A DNA stretch of 10,942 nt, taken from Fidelibacterota bacterium (GTDB taxonomy: Bacteria > Fidelibacterota > Marinisomatia > SCGC-AAA003-L08 > D37C17). The DNA lies in contig PAHD01000028.1 in assembly GCA_002704685.1 (NCBI GenBank), positions 13,292-24,233 of the forward strand, given 5' to 3'. Each line of letters begins with the position of its first letter. Position 1 is the first letter of the stretch. The translations under genes were made by a program, and so were the position numbers. Below, piece by piece: positions 1 through 6,147 of the stretch. The notes under the pieces are model-generated. The model ran no database searches, had not been told where the DNA came from, and worked only from the letters and a program-made list of their open reading frames with translations.

Positions 1-38
1 AGTAAAATATTTTTTTTCATTGAATTTATAATGAGCAT
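1..38 (-). CDS. Possible 5' end of a further minus-strand gene (partial)
   Basis: Downstream of the photolyase stop, the minus strand has two in-frame ATG codons, at 38-36 and 20-18, followed by an open frame to the window edge. From the second ATG it reads M-K-K-N-I-L, a common kind of bacterial N-terminus, either cytoplasmic or the start of a signal peptide. The photolyase stop is only 9 nt before the first ATG, as expected for a continuing operon. No Shine-Dalgarno sequence is visible. Only a dozen codons are present, so no function can be given, and the gene may not be real. Confidence 0.3.
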   Translation of the reverse strand, partial: MLIINSMKKNIL

Positions 39-47
39 GGCTATTAA

Positions 48-1415
48 TTATTTTATAAGTGAGTATTGATATAAAGCATTATCTCTTGAATCTTTTAAAT
101 CAACAATTCGATTTGCGTAATCTAAATTTGAGCTAAACTCCCAAGGTTTTTGTAAGTATTTCAAGGGGACATCTTTTAATTGAGGAATGTATTTTAGAGT
201 ATATTTACCTTCAGAGTCAAATTTTTCTCCCTGTAATATTGGATTAAAAATTCTAAAATATGGTGCAGCATCTGCTCCTGTACCAGCTGTCCATTGCCAT
301 CCAGCTATATTTGAAGCATAGTCAGCATCAAATAAACAATCCCAAAACCAGCTTTCTCCAAGCCTCCAATCAACTAATAAGTTTTTTACAAGGAAAGATG
401 CAGTAACCATCCTCATTCTATTATGTATATAACCTGTTTCCCATAGTTCCCTCATTGCTGCATCAACAATAGGATAACCTGTTTCACCTTTTTTCCAAGC
501 ATCAAATTTTTCACTTGAATTTTCCCAATTAAAATCATCAAATTTTGTTTGTAGATTTTTTGTATCCATAAATGAAAAATGATATAATAAATAATATGAA
601 AATTCTCTCCAGCCTAACTCTGATTTATAATGTGCAATATTTCTATCAAAATTAAGTCTATCTAACGCATACCATATTTTATTTACTGAAATTAATCCAA
701 ACCTTATATATGGAGATAGTTTAGAAGTATCATTTGAAGCAGGAAAATCTCGTCCTTTTTTATAATTATAGATAGAGGATTCTAGAAATGAATCTAAAAT
801 TTTTACAGCAGAATTTTCAGATATATCCCATTGACTATCCATTTTATCATACCATCTAAATTTATCCAAAAGCTTTAAATCATCAATTTCTGAATCATCT
901 TTAGGTAAAAAATTCAATTTATTTGGAACACCAACAGGAAGATCAGGCTTTATTTTTTCAAGGCATCCCTTTCTATAGAATGGTGTAAATACTTTATAGG
1001 GGGTGTTATCTTTTTTTAATATATATTGAGGACTCCATAATAACGTACAGTTGTGGATATTAAATTTCACATTTAATTGAGATAGCTTTAATTTTAATTG
1101 ATCAAATAATATAATGTCATTTTTTAAAAAAGGTTGTTCACAATAAATATCTGAAATCTCATATTTTTTAATTATTTTCATTAAAATATCAATTGTATCA
1201 CCCCTATAAAAAGAAAGATTAAAATTGAGAGATTTATTTAAGCTTATTAATGCATTATACAACCAATACCTTGATGCACTTCCAAGTTGCTTTTTAATAT
1301 TAATATCATCATGAATATATACTGGTAAAATTTTATTTTCACTTTCTGACGCATGGAATAAAGCAGGATTATCATTTATTCTTAGATTATTTTTAAATAA
1401 TACGATGGAATTCAT
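48..1415 (-). CDS. phrB: Class I CPD photolyase (deoxyribodipyrimidine photo-lyase)
   Basis: A 455-residue protein close in length to E. coli PhrB (472). It should use FADH- and a light-harvesting cofactor to split cyclobutane pyrimidine dimers in DNA. The N-terminal Rossmann-like antenna domain (about 1-130) begins with IVLFKNNLRINDNPAL. The FAD domain contains SKLSPYIRFG (231-240), ELGWREF (266-272), GYPIVDAAMRELW (313-325), HNRMRM (331-336) and DADYASNIAGWQW (363-375). The Trp electron-transfer triad is intact: W297, W350 and W373 match E. coli W306, W359 and W382 with a constant offset of nine. The pattern favours CPD photolyase over cryptochrome or 6-4 photolyase. It is the last complete gene of the minus-strand block, 44 nt after the membrane-protein gene. 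No clear Shine-Dalgarno precedes the ATG. Its presence suggests life in sunlit water. Confidence 0.95.
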   Translation of the reverse strand: MNSIVLFKNNLRINDNPALFHASESENKILPVYIHDDINIKKQLGSASRYWLYNALISLNKSLNFNLSFYRGDTIDILMKIIKKYEISDIYCEQPFLKNDIILFDQLKLKLSQLNVKFNIHNCTLLWSPQYILKKDNTPYKVFTPFYRKGCLEKIKPDLPVGVPNKLNFLPKDDSEIDDLKLLDKFRWYDKMDSQWDISENSAVKILDSFLESSIYNYKKGRDFPASNDTSKLSPYIRFGLISVNKIWYALDRLNFDRNIAHYKSELGWREFSYYLLYHFSFMDTKNLQTKFDDFNWENSSEKFDAWKKGETGYPIVDAAMRELWETGYIHNRMRMVTASFLVKNLLVDWRLGESWFWDCLFDADYASNIAGWQWTAGTGADAAPYFRIFNPILQGEKFDSEGKYTLKYIPQLKDVPLKYLQKPWEFSSNLDYANRIVDLKDSRDNALYQYSLIK

Positions 1416-1459
1416 AGTATAAATTTACAGCCTATAGTGCTTGTATTAGAAATAATAAA

Positions 1460-2236
1460 TTAATTTTTTTTAATCTTATTTGAAATAGCAAATGGCAAAT
1501 ATAGTATGATAAAATAAATAATGAAAACTGGCTGCATATACAATATATATTTAGGTGATGGAAATTGAGCAGCATAATTCAAAAAAATAGTATCAACTTT
1601 TGGGAGTTCAATTACATAAAAATAGTTAGCAAAATCACCATTAATATTAGTCCCTAAATAATGATTAAATATTAGTGCTAAAGGAGCAATAATATTTATA
1701 AAAATATAAGTTAAACATACACCTTTGAATCTTAATCGATAATTAAAAGCAGTCATAAGCCAAATTAAATTTAATATAATTAATGAATGTTGGAGCTGAA
1801 TACAAATTACTCCTACTAAATTATTAATATTAAAAAAATCTGGTGTTATTATTCCTTGAAAAGCTCCAGAAAAACCTAATAAAAATGCGCAGTCAAACAA
1901 GAAATTATTTGAATAATATTTATTATCATTATGATAATTTCTATTTAAGAAAATACATAATAATGAAAAATAAAAACTAATCTGACAGAATTGTAAAAAA
2001 GGTAAATCACGATGAACAGAAAAAATATAATTAGAGTCTAAAAATATTCTATTTATATAATCTAATATTTCTTGAGTCAAACAAATAGCTATTATCAATT
2101 TAGAAATTTTATTTTTATTGGTACGAGTTTTAACCTTATAGCCTTTGATAAAAATAAATAACCATACAAAAATCATCAAAATTGATAAACAATTATGATA
2201 AAAATATTTACTATCGATTGATAATTCATTAAACAT
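1460..2236 (-). CDS. TIGR02206/YwaF-like integral membrane protein
   Basis: A 258-residue, very hydrophobic protein with about six to seven predicted membrane helices and a lysine-rich C-terminus (KIKKN). It resembles the TIGR02206 (B. subtilis YwaF) family. Recognisable points are a polar/Pro motif before a helix (DLPFLQFCQISFYFSLL), then GFSGAFQGIITPDF, a helix beginning with His (QHSLIILNLIWLM), NHYLGTN, and a Pro-rich segment before the last helix (FPSPKYILYMQP). The biochemical function of the family is unknown. I place the start at the ATG at 2236. An in-frame TTG at 2251 overlaps the preceding gene's TGA stop as TTGA and would add five residues, so coupled initiation there is possible. 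Neither start has a Shine-Dalgarno. The family assignment is by motif recall, without an alignment. Confidence 0.72.
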   Translation of the reverse strand: MFNELSIDSKYFYHNCLSILMIFVWLFIFIKGYKVKTRTNKNKISKLIIAICLTQEILDYINRIFLDSNYIFSVHRDLPFLQFCQISFYFSLLCIFLNRNYHNDNKYYSNNFLFDCAFLLGFSGAFQGIITPDFFNINNLVGVICIQLQHSLIILNLIWLMTAFNYRLRFKGVCLTYIFINIIAPLALIFNHYLGTNINGDFANYFYVIELPKVDTIFLNYAAQFPSPKYILYMQPVFIIYFIILYLPFAISNKIKKN

Positions 2237-2238
2237 AA

Positions 2239-2253
2239 AATTGATTATCAATT
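2239..2253. repeat. Short palindrome at the phosphorylase/membrane-protein junction
   Basis: AATTGAT and ATCAATT form a perfect inverted repeat with a single base between them, or 6-bp arms around a TTA loop. It spans the phosphorylase stop codon and the start region of the next gene. It is AT-rich and lacks a T-run typical of a terminator. It could affect initiation of the downstream gene or be chance in such a base composition. Confidence 0.3.
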
Positions 2254-3471
2254 AATTATATAAGATTCATTAACTAATTTTTTAGCAATAATTAAATTGC
2301 TCTCATTATTAGCAAATAATCTCATAATTAAATCTCCTCTATTTATTTTATCGTTATTCTTTTTAAAAAATTCAGCACCTGATTGATTATCCTTCTTACC
2401 ATTTAAAATATTTATAAAATTGATAGCTTCGCCAACTTTTTTGGTATTAATAAATTGAAAAATTCCAGATTTTTCAGCTTTAATTTCTATATTATTATTA
2501 TAGTCGCAACTAATGTTATTAATATTACCACCATGTTCATAAACCATTTTATCAAAAACTTCATATGCTGAGCCATCATTTATTACATTTAATATTTTTT
2601 CTTTAGCACTGTTAATACCAGCTAATGATAATGCAATCTGTCCCAGTTGAAAAACAACTTTCATTAGATCATCTGGTCCATTACCTTTTAAACAATTAAT
2701 TGATTCAATAACTTCACAACTTAAACCAGTAAAATTCCCAAGCGGCTGATTCATATCTGTACCAAAATATTTTACATCTACATTGCACTTTGAACCAATT
2801 AAAGATAATAATTTACCTAATTTTTTACCTTCAAATTTTGATTATAAAAATGCTCCATTACCATATTTAATATCTAATACTAATCCTTGAATTCCTTCTG
2901 CAATTTTTTTACTCATTATGCTTCCACATATAAGAGGAAGAGATGCTACTGTATTTGTTTCACCTCTAAGTGCATATATTTTACGATCTGCTGGACATAT
3001 TTCATCTGTTTGACCTATTATTGAAATTCCAACTTTTTTCACAATTTTTTTAAACTGTTTAATTTCTATTAATCCATTATAACCAGGTATCGATTCTAGT
3101 TTATCTAATGTGCCTCCTGTATGACCTAAAAATCTCCCAACAACCATAGGTACATAACATCCACATGCAGCTAAAATTGGTCCAAGGATTAAAGATACTT
3201 TATCTCCGATACCTCCAGTTGAATGCTTATCAATAATATATCCATCAATATTATGAAATTTAATTTTCTCTCCTGAATTAATAATCGATTTTGTGTAATG
3301 AACTGTTTCATCTGTGCCCATTCCATAATTAAATATTGTTTTTAACCATGAGGTCATATCATCGTTATTAATATGACCTGTTAAATATGATTTAACAATA
3401 AACTCTAATTCTGATGAATTATATGGTTGATGATTTTTTTTCTTAAGAATTAAATTATGTATATCAAACAT
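2248..3471 (-). pseudogene. Thymidine/pyrimidine-nucleoside phosphorylase interrupted by an in-frame TAA
   Basis: Read through, this gives a 407-codon protein of the DeoA/Pdp family, which phosphorolyses thymidine or uridine to the base plus (deoxy)ribose-1-phosphate. The N-terminal part (1-209) has DKHSTGGIGDKVSL and GRFLGHTGGTLDKLESIPG, close to the family signature, and the active-site Arg, Ser and Lys in YALRGETNTV...SIMSKK. It ends at GNGAFL, where the codon at 2842-2844 is TAA. The same frame then continues without any other stop as SKFEGKKLGKLL and TDMNQPLGN, and then through an expected C-terminal domain. Relative to Bacillus Pdp the stop replaces one residue after GAFM with no insertion or deletion. 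This is a single nonsense change (for example AAA to TAA), a sequencing error, or readthrough. The product is slightly shorter than the usual 433-440 residues. It starts 2 nt after cytidine deaminase. A separate second gene from the internal ATG at 2754 is unlikely, as it would lack the phosphate-binding half. Confidence 0.85.
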
Positions 3472-3473
3472 TT

Positions 3474-3854
3474 TTAGCCAAATGGATGTGGTAATAAATT
3501 AGAAATATGATGTGTTTCAAACTTACTATTTTTTCCATTAGATATATAGATAGGTATATCACCCAAATATTCATGCATTATTTGCCTGCAAGGTCCACAC
3601 GGTTTACCAGATGAAGGAGATACAATAGCTATTGCTTTAAATTTAGTTATACCTCTAGATATTGCAGCGTAGATAGCAACTCTTTCTGCACACATTGTAC
3701 TAGGATAAGCAGCTGATTCTATATTACATCCTAAAATTATTTCCTCATTTTCTGAAAGTAATGCACATCCAACTATAAATTTGCTGTATTTAGCCTTAGC
3801 ATTTTTTTGAGCTATCACTGCTTGTTTAATTAATTTTTTTGGATCTATTTTCAT
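3474..3854 (-). CDS. cdd: Cytidine deaminase (homotetrameric type)
   Basis: A 126-residue protein, the usual length for the small tetrameric bacterial/eukaryotic type. It deaminates cytidine and deoxycytidine to uridine and deoxyuridine in pyrimidine salvage. The zinc site is complete: C55-A-E57, with Glu as proton shuttle, and PCGPC with C86 and C89. The N-terminal substrate-binding segment (YSKFIVGCALL, then GCNIESAAYPSTMCAER) is typical. The C-terminus is LLPHPFG. It directly precedes the pyrimidine-nucleoside phosphorylase (2-nt gap). The two would act in sequence, deamination followed by phosphorolysis of the uridine product. The 40-nt gap upstream contains a perfect 10-bp palindrome (3861-3870, ACTAATTAGT) and no clear Shine-Dalgarno. 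Confidence 0.96.
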   Translation of the reverse strand: MKIDPKKLIKQAVIAQKNAKAKYSKFIVGCALLSENEEIILGCNIESAAYPSTMCAERVAIYAAISRGITKFKAIAIVSPSSGKPCGPCRQIMHEYLGDIPIYISNGKNSKFETHHISNLLPHPFG

Positions 3855-3894
3855 TCAACAACTAATTAGTATCAAAGAATATAAATAAATATAA

Positions 3895-4770
3895 TTATTT
3901 ATTAACAATATAAATAGCTAATAAACTAATTAATCCCCCGATGATTGTATTAATCGTAAATGCTTCATCTAAAAAAATGAATGAAGTTCCCATTGCTAAA
4001 AACGGTACAGAGAAAATAAACACACTAGCTTTAACTGGACCTATAATTGATGTGGAGTACATATATACAGATGTACCAAATGACATCGCTCCAATTGATA
4101 CTAAAAAGAAATTAAAGTAAAATCTAATATCTAATTTTGATAGTTCTACTGTATTAAAATCTGTATAAAAAAAAGATATAATCATTGTAAAAAAATAACA
4201 CAAACCAATAAAAACATATGAGTTTATTTTTTTTTGTGCAGTATCAATAAAAACTGTAATTATACCCCAAGTTATTGCACAAATTACAAAATAAATATTT
4301 TTAATATCCAATATTGAATTAAATCCAGATTTAAAAACATCCATTATCATTAAACCACCAAATAATCCTAAAATTATTCCAAAAATTTCTTTTGATAAAA
4401 TTTTTTTTCTAAGAAATGACATAATGAGTAATGTAAATAAGGGATTTAATGTTGTAACTAATATGGCTCCTCTTCCTGCTTGGCCAAAATATGTTCCTTT
4501 AAAAAAAGCAATATTATAAATAAAAAATAATATACTTGGAATTATAATATATTTGTACTTTTTAAAATCAGGAAGATTTTTATAATAATAAATCAAAAAA
4601 GGTAATAATGAAATAAATCCTAATAAAAATCTTAAAAAAATTAGGTTATAAAATGATAAATATTCACCTACTATTTTTGCATTGGTCCAAGCAATAGCCC
4701 ATGATACCATAGCTATTGATAATAATATATAAATACTACTATTAGTTGAAATCAGCTTAGCCAACTTCAT
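3895..4770 (-). CDS. EamA-family (DMT superfamily) transporter
   Basis: A 291-residue inner-membrane protein with about ten hydrophobic helices arranged as two EamA repeats. The first repeat starts near 14 (SIYILLSIAMVSWAIAWTNA, then FYNLIFLRFLLGF). The second starts near 155 (NIYFVICAITWGIITVFID). Other family-typical parts are GRGAILVTTLNPLFTLL near the end of repeat 1 and GPVKASVFIFSVPFLAMGTSFIFLDE in repeat 2. EamA proteins export or import small metabolites (amino acids, nucleobases, drugs), and the substrate cannot be read from sequence. Its place between peroxiredoxin and cytidine deaminase is compatible with a nucleoside- or metabolite-related role but does not prove one. The start overlaps the end of the peroxiredoxin gene by 14 nt in another frame. 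Its translation is therefore probably coupled to ribosomes that complete that gene. Confidence 0.9.
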   Translation of the reverse strand: MKLAKLISTNSSIYILLSIAMVSWAIAWTNAKIVGEYLSFYNLIFLRFLLGFISLLPFLIYYYKNLPDFKKYKYIIIPSILFFIYNIAFFKGTYFGQAGRGAILVTTLNPLFTLLIMSFLRKKILSKEIFGIILGLFGGLMIMDVFKSGFNSILDIKNIYFVICAITWGIITVFIDTAQKKINSYVFIGLCYFFTMIISFFYTDFNTVELSKLDIRFYFNFFLVSIGAMSFGTSVYMYSTSIIGPVKASVFIFSVPFLAMGTSFIFLDEAFTINTIIGGLISLLAIYIVNK

Positions 4771-5215
4771 TTAGCACATCTAAAGCATGAGATTTAGTCT
4801 TAACTTTATCAAATACTTTTTCAATAACTCCTTTTTCATTAATTAAATAGGAAATTCTATGTATTCCCTCATACTCTCTACCCATAAATTTTTTAAGCCC
4901 CCAAGCTTTATAAGATTTGAGCATTTCCTTATTTTCATCAGAAAGCATTAAAAAAGGAAAATCATTTTTTTTAACAAATTTTTCTTGCTTAGAAACAGAA
5001 TCAGCAGAAACTCCAATAACATCAATATTTAAATCTTTAAATTTTTCGAATTCATCACGGAACCCACACCCTTGAATGGTTCAACCGGGTGTATTAGCTT
5101 TTGGAAAAAACCAAATAATATACTTTTTACCCTTCAAGTTTGATGATTTAATTAAAGTATTATCATAATTAAATAATTCAAAATCTGGGGCATTATCACC
5201 TGTTTTTAAATACAT
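4757..5215 (-). CDS. bcp: Selenocysteine-containing peroxiredoxin, BCP/PrxQ family (in-frame TGA = Sec45)
   Basis: Reading through one TGA (5081-5083) gives a 152-residue peroxiredoxin that reduces H2O2 and organic hydroperoxides. It aligns with E. coli BCP along its length. The N-terminus is GDNAPDFEL, then FFPKANTPG-[TGA]-T-I-Q-G-C-G-FRDEF, GVSADS, FPFLMLSDE and FMGREYEGIHRISYLI, ending HALDVLNEVG. The TGA sits at residue 45, exactly the peroxidatic cysteine (E. coli Cys45). Cys50, the resolving cysteine, is intact. The start is fixed by homology and by AAAGGA six bases before the ATG (5221-5226), one of the few good Shine-Dalgarno sites here. Without readthrough the protein ends at residue 44 and is inactive. 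A candidate bSECIS lies directly downstream (5048-5065). TGA is a normal stop in neighbouring genes. Alternatives are a TGT/TGC-to-TGA sequencing error or a nonsense mutation that happens to hit this codon. Sec in peroxiredoxins is known from Eubacterium acidaminophilum and marine metagenomes. Confidence 0.82.
5048..5065 (-). promoter_or_regulatory. Candidate bacterial SECIS element for the in-frame UGA
   Basis: In the mRNA, GGGUUC (5065-5060) can pair with GAAUUC (5053-5048). This gives six pairs including two G-U, closing a six-base loop CGUGAU. The loop begins after 21 nt following the UGA. Published bacterial SECIS criteria are an apical loop roughly 16-37 nt after UGA, a loop of 3-14 nt and a G in its first two positions. 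This hairpin meets them, with G at loop position 2 followed by U, as in the fdhF GGUCU loop. The stem is modest, and no bulged U like that of fdhF is obvious. The region also encodes the conserved GFRDEF, which limits how much weight the fold alone can bear. Confidence 0.55.
5066..5092 (-). repeat. Strong hairpin enclosing the UGA codon
   Basis: ACACCC (5092-5087) pairs perfectly with GGGUGU (5071-5066). Inside it, UUGAA (5084-5080) pairs with UUCAA (5076-5072) around a CCA loop, with a two-base GG bulge on the 5' arm. That is 11 pairs in 27 nt, and the UGA lies in the 5' arm of the inner stem. It ends at the base next to the candidate SECIS stem, so the two could stack in tandem. A role in slowing the ribosome or modulating recoding is inference. 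The amino-acid sequence NTPG-x-TIQGC is itself constrained. Confidence 0.5.
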
Positions 5216-5279
5216 ACTATTCCTTTATTATTTATTTTTATATTAATATTATAAATTAAAGATTAAATACATTATATAC
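5216..5279. promoter_or_regulatory. Divergent promoter region between peroxiredoxin and glutaredoxin
   Basis: This 64-bp AT-rich spacer must hold promoters for both divergent operons. On the minus strand a TATAAT hexamer occurs at 5253-5248, and the Shine-Dalgarno AAAGGA for peroxiredoxin at 5226-5221. On the plus strand TATAAA at 5250-5255 could be a -10 element for glutaredoxin, with no clear Shine-Dalgarno before its ATG. Such hexamers are frequent by chance in this composition, so the individual boxes are weak. The presence of promoters somewhere here is likely from gene layout. Confidence 0.4.
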
Positions 5280-5528
5280 ATGGTTAAAATATATACATCA
5301 AACTGGTGTGGTTATTGTTCTGCAGCTAAAAACTTATTAGATAAGTTAGCTATCGAATATGAGGAAATTAATATTGAAGAAATTAATATGAGCAGACAAG
5401 AATTATTAAATTTATCTGGGCAGTATACTGTACCTCAAATTTCCATTAATAATACTTTCATTGGAGGATATCAAGAGCTTCAAAGTTTATATCAAAATAA
5501 AAAATTAGAAAAAATAATAAGTGGTTAG
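5280..5528 (+). CDS. grxC: Glutaredoxin (dithiol, CGYC)
   Basis: An 82-residue single-domain thioredoxin-fold protein, the standard length of bacterial Grx3/GrxC. It reduces disulfides or glutathione mixed disulfides using glutathione. The active site is C10-G-Y-C13 where E. coli has CPYC. The cis-Pro motif is TVPQI and the glutathione-binding GG follows in FIGGYQEL. It is the first gene of the plus-strand operon and diverges from the selenocysteine-type peroxiredoxin across 64 bp, which suggests shared redox function. BCP/PrxQ enzymes can be recycled by thioredoxin or glutaredoxin, so this protein could serve as the reductant; that is inference. Its stop overlaps the GTG start of the next gene (GTGGTTAG). 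Confidence 0.93.
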   Translation: MVKIYTSNWCGYCSAAKNLLDKLAIEYEEINIEEINMSRQELLNLSGQYTVPQISINNTFIGGYQELQSLYQNKKLEKIISG

Positions 5529-6147
5529 TAATATAATTAATCAATTTTGTGAAGAACACTCTGATAACGAAAATCAACTCCAACAGAAGATAAGAGAATA
5601 TACATATAAAAATGAAACTTATCCTCAAATGATTAGCGGTATTTTAGTTGGTAATTTTTTATCTCATTTAATAAAAATGAGTAAATCCAAAAAAATTCTT
5701 GAAATAGGAATGTTTACAGGTTACAGCGCGGCATCTATGGTTAGAGCTTTACCAGCAAATGGTTCTATTGATACATGTGAGTTTATTGAACAACATATTA
5801 ATACAGCAAAACAATTTTTTCAAAAATCTAAATATAAAAATATGATCACTATCCACCATGGTCCTGCATTAGAAACTCTGAAAAAGTTCAACAATAAATT
5901 TGATTTTGTGTTTATTGATGCTGATAAAATGAACTATTTAAACTATTATTTAGAATGTGTAAGATTAATTAAAAAAGGTGGTATTATTGTTTTAGATAAT
6001 ATGCTTTGGGATGGTGAGGTTATTCAACCTAAAGATAAACAGGCTAAAGTTTTATTTGAAACAAATGAGTATATTCAAAAAGATAAAAGAGTTTCAAATT
6101 TTCTTGCTCCTATTAGAGATGGATTAATGGTTTGTATAAAAAAATGA
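5521..6147 (+). CDS. SAM-dependent O-methyltransferase (caffeoyl-CoA OMT-like, Methyltransf_3)
   Basis: A 208-residue class I methyltransferase of the cation-dependent O-methyltransferase family (catechol/caffeoyl-CoA OMT type). SAM-binding motif I is ILEIGMFTGYSA (59-70). The acidic residue after strand 2 lies in DTCEF. FVFIDADKMNY (129-139) and IIVLDNMLWDGEV (155-167) carry the expected metal ligands D133, D159 and N160. The C-terminus IRDGLMVCIKK is family-typical. The natural substrate is not predictable and may be a small catechol-like compound. The start is the GTG at 5521, overlapping the glutaredoxin stop by 8 nt, which suggests translational coupling. The stop overlaps the CoaBC start as ATGA. 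Confidence 0.9.
   Translation: MVSNIINQFCEEHSDNENQLQQKIREYTYKNETYPQMISGILVGNFLSHLIKMSKSKKILEIGMFTGYSAASMVRALPANGSIDTCEFIEQHINTAKQFFQKSKYKNMITIHHGPALETLKKFNNKFDFVFIDADKMNYLNYYLECVRLIKKGGIIVLDNMLWDGEVIQPKDKQAKVLFETNEYIQKDKRVSNFLAPIRDGLMVCIKK

Noticed and set aside
2248..2754. An independent gene for the phosphorylase C-terminal half
   Set aside because: Its ATG is the internal methionine of the conserved TDMNQPLGN motif, and homologous sequence continues upstream in the same frame to the TAA.
3861..3870. Perfect 10-bp palindrome ACTAATTAGT before cytidine deaminase as an operator
   Set aside because: Short AT-only-type palindromes are expected by chance in this composition, and nothing else supports a binding site.
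4757..4948. A separate 63-residue gene starting at the internal ATG 4948
   Set aside because: It is the C-terminal part of the peroxiredoxin. The same frame is open upstream to the Shine-Dalgarno-preceded ATG at 5215 except for the TGA, and the peptide alone lacks the active site.
5081..5083. TGA read as tryptophan (genetic code 4 or 25-like recoding)
   Set aside because: The family requires Cys or Sec here, other genes use TGG for Trp, and TGA terminates the O-methyltransferase (6145-6147) and threonine dehydrogenase (9640-9642) genes.
4757..5215. A frameshift in the peroxiredoxin
   Set aside because: Codons on both sides of the TGA are in the same frame and match the family without insertion or deletion.
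6132..6143. TTG start for CoaBC four codons upstream
   Set aside because: The ATG at 6144 overlaps the preceding stop as ATGA, a common coupling arrangement, and the extra residues (MYKK) add nothing conserved.
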